DNA of 5,264 nt from Dysgonamonadaceae bacterium (GTDB lineage: Bacteria > Bacteroidota > Bacteroidia > Bacteroidales > Azobacteroidaceae): assembly GCA_031260235.1 (NCBI GenBank), contig JAIRKG010000002.1:1-5264 (forward strand). Reading direction: 5' to 3'. Positions 1 through 5,260 of this stretch are shown here, piece after piece; positions within the stretch are counted from its first letter, which is position 1; each line of letters opens with the position of its first letter. A program made the translations under genes and the position numbers. The notes beneath the pieces were generated by a model. That model did not search any database, was not told where the DNA came from, and was given only the letters and a program-made list of their open reading frames with translations.

Positions 1-14
1 ATTTTTGTCTTCAT
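1..14 (-). CDS. Start of a leftward gene running off the window
   Basis: On the minus strand an ATG at 12-14 opens a frame reading Met-Lys-Thr-Lys before the window edge. Only four codons and a partial one are visible, so the product cannot be identified. The case for a real start is its context. An A/T-rich leader precedes it, and a full -33/-7 promoter of Bacteroidota type lies upstream at 60-90, with the -7 box 45 bases from the ATG. This nearly matches the distance seen at the HU-like gene (46 bases). It could still be a chance ATG in A/T-rich DNA. Confidence 0.3.
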
Positions 15-59
15 AAATTATAAAATTAAAAATTATTATTTGAATGTTGTTTTCGACTG

Positions 60-90
60 CAAAGATAACCATCATTTTTTAATTTGCAAA
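60..90 (-). promoter_or_regulatory. Bacteroidota-type promoter, leftward
   Basis: On the minus strand the -33 element TTTG (87-90) is followed after exactly 19 bases by TATCTTTG (60-67), a full match to the -7 consensus TAnnTTTG known from Bacteroides and Flavobacterium. Transcription would start near position 53 and run left into the frame whose ATG is at 12-14. The composition is A/T-rich, so chance matches are possible, but both boxes at the preferred spacing make this one of the two best promoter candidates in the window. Confidence 0.5.
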
Positions 91-120
91 TATATTTGAA
101 AGAAAACAGATGGTTTTTCC

Positions 121-190
121 GGATTGCTTCGGCTTCGCCTCGCAATGACGTGCGCGCGTGGTCGTCATTGCGAGCGAAGCGAAGCAATCC
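121..190. repeat. REP-like inverted repeat (CGTCATTGCGAG family)
   Basis: The left arm is 121-150 and the right arm 163-190. The right arm begins CGTCATTGCGAG and ends GAAGCAATCC. The left arm is its reverse complement apart from two single-base insertions, and the loop is 12 bases (151-162). A transcript of either strand would fold into a stem of about 28 bp. Repeats with this core are familiar as dispersed intergenic elements in Bacteroidota and several other phyla. A degenerate half-copy follows at about 211-231 (CGGCGAAACAATCCAGAG), and core fragments recur at 1184-1219. No transposase is present, so this would be a non-autonomous element or relic. Confidence 0.75.
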
Positions 191-282
191 AGAAATCACG
201 TTATTATAAGCGGCGAAACAATCCAGAGAAAAGCAACCTCTTTTCCACCCCTCTCCCAACCTTGCTTTCGTATTAGAAGCAA

Positions 283-406
283 GCGGCAGGTCACACCTGC
301 TCGAGGCGGCAGGTCGCATCTGCTCGAGGCGGCAGGTCACACCCGCTCGAGGCGGCAGGTCACACCCGCTCGGGGCAGCAGGTCGCATCCGCTCGGGGCA
401 GCAGGT
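283..406. repeat. 23-bp tandem repeat array, five full units plus a 9-bp partial
   Basis: Units start at 283, 306, 329, 352 and 375, with a partial copy at 398-406. Each unit begins GCGGCAGGT or GCAGCAGGT and ends GCTCGAG or GCTCGGG. The middle alternates between a CACAC type (units 1, 3, 4) and a CGCAT type (units 2, 5). Unit 1 contains a perfect hairpin, GCAGGT-CAC-ACCTGC, and later units keep it with mismatches. The array is very GC-rich beside A/T-rich flanks. Its last base touches the stop codon (407-409) of the leftward HU-like gene, so it would be transcribed as that gene's 3' untranslated region. The unit is not a multiple of three, and overlapping open frames here are artefacts of the repeat. 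Confidence 0.9.
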
Positions 407-1111
407 TTATACAACAGTCAGTTCCTTGTGGAATGTAATAGAACGGGGATCTTTCAAAAACTTTGCCGTATTGGCATACTGCGTTGTAATCTTTAATATT
501 ACCTGTTCGCCGGCGGGCATCTTGGGGGCAATAATCAGTAGTTCAGATGGGTGATTGGTGATGATGTATCCTGCCGGAACTTTGTAGGTTGAACCGGTTT
601 CAAGGCTGATAAACTCAATGCCTATTTCTTTGTTGTCGCCGGCAATCTTAATGTTGTGTCCGGTGATTTTCACCGTACCGCCTTGCGTTACCTTCTCGTT
701 GCTCGTGTTGGTTTGCACGTCGTGGATATAGTCAATGTGTATCTGTAAACGGGCTTCAACATGACGCAAAGACACCTTTTTCACTGCTTCGATAATTTCT
801 TTCGACGGCGTTATTTTACAGTCGGCTTCTTTCGGATATTCGCCGTCTTTGAATGTGCCGGGAATTGTGGCGTGGTAATGCCCCAATGTCAGCGTTGCTG
901 CGTCTCCGTTTGCAATCCATTCCAGAAGAATTTCCGTTATGGCTTCGATAAGGGCGAGGGCTTCCGGTTTACTGACGCCGATGTTGCGACTTGCAAGAGC
1001 GTTTGCAAGGTCGCTGTCGGTATGCGTTCTTTGGTTCACAACCCGCGCAAGTCTTTCATTCTCATTCTTAGTTAAAGGATTGTTTGCTAATACGTAATCG
1101 ATTGTCTTCAT
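407..1111 (-). CDS. HU-like DNA-binding protein with C-terminal DUF4469-type domain
   Basis: This 234-residue protein matches the two-domain layout of Bacteroidota Bvu_2165-like proteins. An IHF/HU-like domain fills about residues 1-125, opening with Met-Lys-Thr-Ile-Asp-Tyr and running through a helical stretch (residues 50-68) and the strand around LTLGHYHATIPG (75-85). A DUF4469-type beta-sandwich fills about 130-230, opening with the strand QGGTVKITGHNI (143-154) and including LLIIAPKMPAGE (191-202). The HU fold suggests DNA binding in the cytoplasm or nucleoid, but paralogues are numerous and no target is known. It differs from canonical 90-residue HU in length and in the added domain. 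The ATG at 1109-1111 follows an A/T-rich leader ending TAAAAGAAA and has a -7 box upstream. The stop codon abuts a 23-bp tandem array. The family assignment is by recognition, not by search. Confidence 0.85.
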   Translation of the reverse strand: MKTIDYVLANNPLTKNENERLARVVNQRTHTDSDLANALASRNIGVSKPEALALIEAITEILLEWIANGDAATLTLGHYHATIPGTFKDGEYPKEADCKITPSKEIIEAVKKVSLRHVEARLQIHIDYIHDVQTNTSNEKVTQGGTVKITGHNIKIAGDNKEIGIEFISLETGSTYKVPAGYIITNHPSELLIIAPKMPAGEQVILKITTQYANTAKFLKDPRSITFHKELTVV

Positions 1112-1157
1112 TTTCTTTTATATTTAATGGTAAAAATTTGTTTGTTAAATTCAAGGG

Positions 1158-1165
1158 CAAAGATA
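1158..1165 (-). promoter_or_regulatory. Probable -7 box of the HU-like gene
   Basis: TATCTTTG on the minus strand matches the Bacteroidota -7 consensus TAnnTTTG and lies 46 bases upstream of the ATG, giving a leader of about 40 bases. No TTTG is seen at the ideal 19-base spacing. The nearest TTG (1191-1193) is 25 bases away and belongs to a REP-like fragment. The gene may have a weak promoter of its own in addition to read-through from truA. Confidence 0.4.
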
Positions 1166-1183
1166 GGAAACAGAAATTAATTC

Positions 1184-1219
1184 TCGCTCGCAATGACGGG
1201 GGTGGAATTGCAATGACGG
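1184..1219. repeat. Fragments of the REP-like element
   Basis: TCGCTCGCAATGACGGG (1184-1200) is the reverse complement of the core of the right arm at 163-174. A second copy of GCAATGACGG lies at 1210-1219, 20 bases after the first (1190-1199). The two cores here are in direct, not inverted, orientation, so they cannot form the long hairpin seen at 121-190. They occupy the 126-base gap between truA and the HU-like gene. They look like relics of insertion and decay. Confidence 0.6.
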
Positions 1220-1237
1220 CTGCGGCGTGGCAACTAT

Positions 1238-2002
1238 TTACGTTATTAAAGGATATTCAATATTAGTCAGAAACAGAGCATTCGCCGGCGCAGAACTCCC
1301 CGCTTTGCCCCGGTCTTTCGACAGGATAACTTCGCGGAAATCTTCTACCGATAACTTTCCCCGCCCAACGTCCAACAATGTACCGACAATGGCGCGCACC
1401 ATGTTCCGCAAAAAGCGGTCGGCTGTAATCGTAAACACCCAAACGCCGCTTTCCTGCGTCCATTTTGCCTGAACTATCCGGCAACAATTGGTTTTAACGT
1501 CTGTATGCAACTTGCTGAAACTCGTAAAATCGGTATATTCGGAAAGTACGGCGGCTGCCTCGTTCATCCGGTCGAAATTCAACGGGCGGTTGAGGCGGTA
1601 GTAAAAAGGATGGTTGAAAGGATCTTTGTGAAAGGCTACATAATATTGATAAGTTCGCGAAACAGCGTCGAATCGGGCATGCATTCCAGACGACACTCGG
1701 AGGATTTTTTGAATGAAAATGTTGGGGGGGAGGAGGCAGTTTAGTTTATCGGTCAGTTCGACAGGCTCGCCGACCGGTGTAACCAACCCTGCCGGCGAAC
1801 CAGCCCAATCGAAATGCGCAACCATCATACGGGCATGAACACCCGCATCGGTACGCCCCGCGCCGGTAATCGAAACAGGCTGTCGCAAAAGAATACTTAA
1901 CGCATCTTCTATCTTTTGCTGCACCGAAACGCCATTGGACTGGTTTTGCCATCCGCAGTAATTAGCGCCGTTATATGACAGGTAGATAAAATATCTTTCC
2001 AT
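1238..2002 (-). CDS. truA: tRNA pseudouridine synthase A
   Basis: TruA isomerises uridine to pseudouridine at positions 38-40 of the anticodon stem-loop in many tRNAs. The 254-residue protein has the usual family length. Visible landmarks are the N-terminal strand and [12 protein letters not shown] (10-21), the catalytic motif GRTDAGVHA (49-57) with nucleophile Asp52, [13 protein letters not shown] (108-120), FLRNMVR (197-203) and SAPANALFL (237-245) near the C-terminus. The ATG at 2000-2002 is the only plausible start, because no in-frame upstream start lies in the short gap. It sits 58 bases downstream of asd on the same strand with no obvious terminator, so co-transcription is likely. One oddity is the segment after HFDW (residues 67-82), encoded by a palindromic element and ending VGEPVEL. 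It looks like an in-frame repeat insertion in a surface loop, and the catalytic core is untouched. Confidence 0.95.
   Translation of the reverse strand: MERYFIYLSYNGANYCGWQNQSNGVSVQQKIEDALSILLRQPVSITGAGRTDAGVHARMMVAHFDWAGSPAGLVTPVGEPVELTDKLNCLLPPNIFIQKILRVSSGMHARFDAVSRTYQYYVAFHKDPFNHPFYYRLNRPLNFDRMNEAAAVLSEYTDFTSFSKLHTDVKTNCCRIVQAKWTQESGVWVFTITADRFLRNMVRAIVGTLLDVGRGKLSVEDFREVILSKDRGKAGSSAPANALFLTNIEYPLIT
1764..1801. repeat. Imperfect palindromic element inside truA
   Basis: GGCTCGCCGAC (1764-1774) pairs with GCCGGCGAACC (1791-1801) over 11 positions with two non-Watson-Crick positions and a 16-base loop. On the minus strand it encodes roughly residues 67-80 of TruA. The neighbouring GTTCGACAGGCTCGCC (1756-1771) resembles the GTTCGACAGGCTCA-type repeat seen dispersed in many bacterial genomes, which typically translates as VGEPVE or VSEPVE. 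The position, between the HFD strand and the DKLN strand, is one where TruA proteins vary in length, so the reading frame tolerates it. Confidence 0.55.
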
Positions 2003-2060
2003 GATAGCAGTAGGGCAAACGCATTTTAATTTGGCGGACTCCTAAATTATCAAGGATATT

Positions 2061-3062
2061 TTACAGCATTAAATATTCCGCTATTTGCACAGCATTGAGT
2101 GCCGCCCCCTTTTTAATCTGGTCGCTTGTGCACCAAAAAGAAAGCCCGTTCGGATTGGAAATATCCTTGCGGATGCGCCCGACGTAAACAGGATCGTGTG
2201 AAGCGGAAAAAAGTGGTGTTGGATATAATTTTTCGGCAGGATTATCCTGAACGACAACGCCTTCCGCCTTTTTAAGCGCAACGGTGGCTTCTTCTATTGA
2301 AATCGGGCGTTCGGTTTCAATCCAAATCGCTTCCGAATGGGCACGCAAAACAGGAACGCGCACGCAGGTCGCGCTGACCTCCACCTCAGAGTGCAGAATT
2401 TTCCGTGTTTCGTTGTGCATTTTCATTTCTTCCTTCGTATAACCGTTTTCCAGAAAAACATCAATATGAGGAATCACGTTGAAAGCCAACTGGTATGCAA
2501 ATTTTTCAACCACAGGCTTTTCTCCCGCGGCAATTTGTTCGTGTTGTTTGATTAGTTCGGCCATAGCAGCCGCGCCCGCGCCCGACGCCGATTGATAGGT
2601 TGCCACGTGAATCCGTTTGATTGGGGAAATATCGTTCAACGGCTTCAAAGCCACCACCATCTGAATGGTAGAACAATTGGGATTTGCGATAATTCCGCGC
2701 GGACGGTTTTTTGCATCTTCCGCATTAACCTCCGGAACTACAAGCGGAACATCGTTGTCCATGCGGAAAGCGCTTGAGTTGTCGATCATTACTGCTCCGT
2801 ATTTCGTGATTGTCTCCGCATATTCTTTTGATGTTCCCGCGCCCGCAGAAGCAAAGGCAATATACACTCCCCTGAAATCGTCGTTGTGTTTCAATTCTTT
2901 GACCACGTATGTTTTGCCTCTGAATTGATACTCGCTTCCAGCACTCCGCGAAGAACCAAAAAGCGTTAATTCGTCCACAGGAAAATTTCTTTCATCCAAA
3001 ACACGCAAAAATTCCTGCCCGACAGCGCCACTTATACCAACAATTGCTACTTTCTTCTCCAT
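2061..3062 (-). CDS. asd: Aspartate-semialdehyde dehydrogenase
   Basis: This enzyme reduces aspartyl phosphate to aspartate semialdehyde with NADPH. It is the branch point to lysine and diaminopimelate, threonine and methionine. The 333-residue length fits the family. The N-terminal dinucleotide-binding loop is GISGAVGQ (9-16). DNSSAFRM (94-101) carries the conserved Arg100. The catalytic cysteine is Cys130 in NPNCSTIQ (127-134), followed by YQSASGAG (156-163) with Gln157. [11 protein letters not shown] (235-245) supplies Arg235 and the general base His242. [16 protein letters not shown] (315-329 region) is the usual C-terminal signature. The start at 3060-3062 places the nucleotide loop at the expected distance. 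It heads a probable asd-truA unit and faces a divergent secreted-protein gene. All active-site residues checked are present, so it should be functional. Confidence 0.97.
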   Translation of the reverse strand: MEKKVAIVGISGAVGQEFLRVLDERNFPVDELTLFGSSRSAGSEYQFRGKTYVVKELKHNDDFRGVYIAFASAGAGTSKEYAETITKYGAVMIDNSSAFRMDNDVPLVVPEVNAEDAKNRPRGIIANPNCSTIQMVVALKPLNDISPIKRIHVATYQSASGAGAAAMAELIKQHEQIAAGEKPVVEKFAYQLAFNVIPHIDVFLENGYTKEEMKMHNETRKILHSEVEVSATCVRVPVLRAHSEAIWIETERPISIEEATVALKKAEGVVVQDNPAEKLYPTPLFSASHDPVYVGRIRKDISNPNGLSFWCTSDQIKKGAALNAVQIAEYLML

Positions 3063-3086
3063 AATTTATTAAAAATAATCTATTTT

Positions 3087-3117
3087 TTTGTTGTTTCAAA
3101 AAACTCTTTTATATTTG
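3087..3117 (+). promoter_or_regulatory. Bacteroidota-type promoter for the secreted-protein gene
   Basis: TTTG at 3087-3090 is followed after exactly 19 bases by TATATTTG at 3110-3117, matching -33 TTTG and -7 TAnnTTTG. Transcription would begin near 3124 and leave an untranslated leader of about 70 bases before the ATG at 3195. The promoter lies only 25 bases from the start of asd on the opposite strand, inside the probable asd leader. Confidence 0.6.
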
Positions 3118-3149
3118 CACCGCATTTCGGGTAACTTTTATTTGAAGTG

Positions 3150-3182
3150 CAAAATTAATCAAAAAATATTGACCAAACCAAA
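3150..3182 (-). promoter_or_regulatory. Probable promoter of asd
   Basis: On the minus strand TAATTTTG (3150-3157) fits the -7 consensus TAnnTTTG. TTTG occurs at 3179-3182 (21-base spacing) and at 3174-3177 (16-base spacing). Transcription would start near 3143 and run left for about 80 bases to the asd ATG. It points toward the rightward promoter at 3087-3117, so the two initial transcripts would overlap by about 20 bases. It is weaker than the rightward candidate because the spacing is not ideal. Confidence 0.4.
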
Positions 3183-3194
3183 CCTTTATGAATT

Positions 3195-4271
3195 ATGAAC
3201 AAATTTGTTTTTCTTGTGCTATTTAGTTTAGCACCACTTGTATCCTTTTCCCAATTATTTAATGACAGCTTGTTTTACGGCAATGGTTCTGCGCAATTAG
3301 GAACCTCTTTACATTTGAATGATGCTTCCGACCCTGATCCTAATTTAATTCTATCGGAAAATTTCAACGACGGCCTGTTTTATGGCGACGGTCGTTCCGT
3401 TGAATGGACAGGAGACGAAAACAAATTCGTCGTAAACGAATCTAATCAGTTACAGCTAAATACTTCGGGCTCCGGTATTGCGCAGTTAAAGACTTCGTTG
3501 GTTTTCTCAAGGAATATGCAATGGGAATGGTGGACAAAACTGGATTTTAATCCATCAACAAACAACTATGCGAGAGTTTTCCTGTGTAGCGACGAAAATA
3601 GTCTGCTTGACCCGAACGGACTTTTCATTCGAATCGGTTATACCGATAAAAATGTTAGTCTGATACAGGCTCGAAAAGAGCAAAACAATAGAACCTTAAT
3701 AAAAGGAACAACCGATCGTTTAAATATAAATCCCGATTCGATTCGAATAAAAGCCACTTTGGATAATAACGGCATTTTCAATTTGTATTCAAAGTTGGAC
3801 GATGAACCCGATTATGTTCTTGAAGGAAGTGATGATATTTCAGATGAGATTGCAGAAATGTTTGAAAGTAATGTATTTGGAATTGTCTGTTATTTTACTA
3901 CCTTACGCAGTAATTCGTTTTATTTCGATGATTTTGTAGTACGGGAGTTAGACACCGACCCCAATCCAAATCCAACCTCCATTGAGACTATAAGCATTAC
4001 CTATCCCGAATTTGACGTAGACAATTATTCCGTCAATTATCGCTTGGATAAACCCGGATATCGCTGCCAGGCATTCGTTTACGACGCAATGGGAAGAAAG
4101 GTGAATGTCATTGCGAACAATGAAATATTGGAAACAGAAGGTCAATTGTCCTGGAATGGAAGAGGAAATTCGAACCAACCGCTTGTTACCGGAATTTATA
4201 TTATTTATATGGAAGTCTATGATATGGCCGGAAATGTAAAGAAATTCAGAAAACCGGTGACTGTGAAGTGA
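3195..4271 (+). CDS. Secreted two-domain protein: beta-sandwich plus FlgD/sorting-type C-terminal domain
   Basis: The 358-residue protein begins with a signal peptide (Met-Asn-Lys then a hydrophobic run to residue 17), probably cleaved after SFS at 19 and before Gln20. After a short repeat-like segment (21-42) and an Asp/Pro linker (43-50), residues 55-250 form a beta-rich domain. It contains WEWWTKLDFNPSTNNYARVF (110-129) and ends at FGIVCYF and FYFDDFVV (228-249). This resembles the N-terminal domain of Bacteroidota lamin-tail-domain surface proteins. A linker TDPNPNP (254-260) leads to a C-terminal FlgD-Ig-like or type IX sorting-like domain with YDAMGRKV (296-303), LSWNGRG (318-324) and GIYIIYMEVYDMAGNVKKF (333-351). 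No lamin-tail domain is present, so it looks like a short derivative. Surface export is inferred; the function is unknown. The ATG at 3188 is out of frame and ends after 12 codons, so 3195 is the start. Confidence 0.8.
   Translation: MNKFVFLVLFSLAPLVSFSQLFNDSLFYGNGSAQLGTSLHLNDASDPDPNLILSENFNDGLFYGDGRSVEWTGDENKFVVNESNQLQLNTSGSGIAQLKTSLVFSRNMQWEWWTKLDFNPSTNNYARVFLCSDENSLLDPNGLFIRIGYTDKNVSLIQARKEQNNRTLIKGTTDRLNINPDSIRIKATLDNNGIFNLYSKLDDEPDYVLEGSDDISDEIAEMFESNVFGIVCYFTTLRSNSFYFDDFVVRELDTDPNPNPTSIETISITYPEFDVDNYSVNYRLDKPGYRCQAFVYDAMGRKVNVIANNEILETEGQLSWNGRGNSNQPLVTGIYIIYMEVYDMAGNVKKFRKPVTVK
3258..3392 (+). repeat. Partial internal duplication within the secreted-protein gene
   Basis: Bases 3258-3287 (residues 22-31, FNDSLFYGNG) and 3363-3392 (residues 57-66, FNDGLFYGDG) match at 23 of 30 positions, mostly differing at third codon positions. 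A second short match follows. AQLGTSL (33-39) corresponds to AQLKTSL (96-102), but the intervening 28 or so residues of the second copy are missing from the first. The first copy therefore looks like an internally deleted remnant of the domain start. Confidence 0.6.
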
Positions 4272-4351
4272 GTAGCAGACGTGGCTTTTTGAAAACAGGT
4301 AGTTGGGGATTGCTGCGTTTTCTATTGTGTCGAGAGAAGTAACCGCAGATG

Positions 4352-4387
4352 CCGCCACCGACTTCGATGAGACTATGACGGTGGCGG
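4352..4387 (+). terminator. GC-rich stem-loop downstream of the secreted-protein gene
   Basis: CCGCCACCG (4352-4360) and CGGTGGCGG (4379-4387) form a perfect 9-bp stem with an 18-base loop, 80 bases after the stop codon. It is followed by ATTTACCGATTTT, which is not a clean U-tract. It may end or protect the transcript, but the long loop and broken T-run make it a weak intrinsic terminator. Confidence 0.3.
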
Positions 4388-4400
4388 ATTTACCGATTTT

Positions 4401-4514
4401 ATGGCGGCTACCATTCTTTTCTCTGCAACAGGGGCAATCCTGCCGTTGGGTTTGGTAATCATCATTTGTTTCATACTACACTGGTTTTATAGAAAAGTTA
4501 CATTAGCTACTTAA
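4401..4514 (+). CDS. Possible 37-residue single-pass membrane peptide
   Basis: A short frame from ATG at 4401 to TAA at 4512-4514 encodes a peptide with a hydrophobic helix over about residues 9-27 (ILPLGLVIIICFILHWFYRK spans 12-31). The helix is followed by Arg-Lys, which fits insertion with the C-terminus inside under the positive-inside rule. No promoter or ribosome-binding feature is evident, and the GC-rich stem lies just upstream. It could be a real small membrane protein, the remnant of a longer gene, or chance. I do not recognise a family. Confidence 0.25.
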   Translation: MAATILFSATGAILPLGLVIIICFILHWFYRKVTLAT

Positions 4515-4535
4515 ATCTGCGAAAGCAATATTCAT

Positions 4536-4551
4536 AATAAAATATTTTATT
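4536..4551. promoter_or_regulatory. Perfect 16-bp A/T palindrome next to the upxY -7 box
   Basis: AATAAAATATTTTATT is a perfect inverted repeat with no spacer and ends one base before the TATCTTTG box. A dimeric regulator binding here would cover the region between the -33 and -7 positions. Such palindromes also arise by chance in A/T-rich DNA. Confidence 0.3.
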
Positions 4552-4559
4552 TATCTTTG
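4552..4559 (+). promoter_or_regulatory. Probable -7 box for the upxY-like gene
   Basis: TATCTTTG matches the Bacteroidota -7 consensus. No TTTG is found at the 19-base spacing upstream, which is the usual situation for a regulated or weak promoter. Transcription from here would start near 4566 and give a leader of about 170 bases before the ATG at 4736. Long leaders are a known feature of UpxY-controlled polysaccharide operons. Confidence 0.45.
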
Positions 4560-4599
4560 CGTTGTAATTACGTTGATTTTTAAAGTGGAACTAAATTCA

Positions 4600-4641
4600 A
4601 TGGGATTTAGGAGGCGAAGCTTTATATCAATATTTTTATAA
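4600..4641 (+). CDS. Possible 13-residue leader peptide with three consecutive arginines
   Basis: An ATG at 4600 opens a 13-codon frame (MGFRRRSFISIFL) closed by TAA at 4639-4641, within the predicted leader of the upxY-like gene. The three arginine codons are AGG AGG CGA, and the AGGAGG also resembles a Shine-Dalgarno core that has no start codon at a useful distance. Translation is not demonstrated. It may be a chance short frame. Confidence 0.15.
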   Translation: MGFRRRSFISIFL

Positions 4642-4735
4642 TTCATTTGAACATCATTGTTTAACATTGTCTTGTACAATTTTTATTGTTACAAATTGGG
4701 ATTTGCAGCAATTTTATTTTGGCTTTTTTAAACCT

Positions 4736-5260
4736 ATGGGAACCATCAAAAGTGGTTGGTATGTCATATATACCAAACCGCGTCACGAAAAAAAAGTATT
4801 TGAAGATTTAACTCTTCAAAACTGTATCGTCTATTTGCCCTTAATCAATTGTCTTTCACGATGGAACGACCGGCGGAAGATGGTTAAAAAGCCGCTTTTC
4901 ACATCGTATGTATTTGTATATCTGAATGATGATGCGAGTTATTACCGCGTATTGTCGGTTGATGGATTCGTAACGTTCATCAGTTTTGCCGGAAAACCGG
5001 CGATGGTGAAAGATTCGGAAATTGAAATCATCAAGCAATTAATAACCCATTGCCATGAAATCGAACTGCTACAGTCGGATATCCAAATCGGGGAAAAACG
5101 GAAGATATTGTTTGGTCCTTTATCGGGATATGATTGCGAAGTGGTATCTTATAAAGGAACGGATAAGATTGTGGCAAGGATAGAATCGTTGCGACAGGAT
5201 ATTATGGCAGAGGTGCCGAGGGAGTGTTTGGTGGGGAAAAATGTTTTTATGGGAATGTAA
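4736..5260 (+). CDS. UpxY/NusG-family transcription antiterminator
   Basis: The 174-residue protein is a NusG paralogue of the UpxY type, which binds RNA polymerase and lets it read through long surface-polysaccharide operons, each protein acting on its own leader. The N-terminal NGN domain starts with GWYVIYTKPRHEKKV (7-21) and includes YLPLINCLSRWNDRRK (33-48), PLFTSYVFV (53-61) and VDGFVTFISFAGKPA (75-89). The C-terminal KOW-like part runs from about 118, with GEKRKILFGPLSGYDCEVVSY (119-139), and ends in IVARIESLRQDIMAEVP (145-161). The usual PLFPGYVFV motif is altered to PLFTSYVFV. The start at 4736 is preferred because the 23 codons upstream from the TTG at 4667 are hydrophobic and unlike the family, whereas the family normally begins a few residues before WYV. 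It probably opens a capsule or exopolysaccharide cluster to the right, which is not visible. Confidence 0.9.
   Translation: MGTIKSGWYVIYTKPRHEKKVFEDLTLQNCIVYLPLINCLSRWNDRRKMVKKPLFTSYVFVYLNDDASYYRVLSVDGFVTFISFAGKPAMVKDSEIEIIKQLITHCHEIELLQSDIQIGEKRKILFGPLSGYDCEVVSYKGTDKIVARIESLRQDIMAEVPRECLVGKNVFMGM

Larger units (their letters stand above)
4272..4599. other. Intergenic stretch without a confident gene
   Basis: Between the secreted-protein stop and the upxY leader there is no convincing long gene. The stretch holds a GC-rich stem (4352-4387), a possible 37-residue membrane peptide (4401-4514), an A/T palindrome (4536-4551) and a -7-like box (4552-4559). Composition shifts from mixed to strongly A/T-rich after about 4500. 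The hydrophobic frame is open upstream only to a TGA at about 4368. Part of this could be a decayed gene, but I recognise no homologue. Confidence 0.5.

Noticed and set aside
261..283. Hairpin CTTGCTT/AAGCAAG as an intrinsic terminator
   Set aside because: The 7-bp stem has no T-run on either strand, and it merges directly into the first tandem unit.
283..406. CRISPR array
   Set aside because: The units are directly adjacent with no unique spacers, and no cas gene is present. It is a plain tandem repeat.
158..496. Open frames on both strands across the repeat region (112 and 120 codons)
   Set aside because: They are composed of the REP-like element and the 23-bp array, whose unit is not a multiple of three. 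The plus frame also runs into the 3' end of the HU-like gene. No domain or start context supports them.
506..1801. Shared TTCGCCGGCG words in the HU-like gene (506-515), truA 3' end (1281-1290) and truA element (near 1791)
   Set aside because: The first two encode conserved family motifs (MPAGE and SAPAN), and the word is self-complementary GC-rich, so recurrence by coding constraint or chance is sufficient.
3948..4358. A 136-codon minus-strand frame
   Set aside because: It lies mostly opposite the C-terminal domain of the secreted protein and has no recognisable domain. It is a shadow frame.
4609..4614. AGGAGG as a Shine-Dalgarno site
   Set aside because: No start codon lies within a usable distance, and Bacteroidota seldom rely on such sites.
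4667..4735. N-terminal extension of the UpxY-like protein from a TTG at 4667
   Set aside because: The extra 23 residues are unlike the family, which begins a few residues before WYV. The ATG at 4736 fits the expected length.
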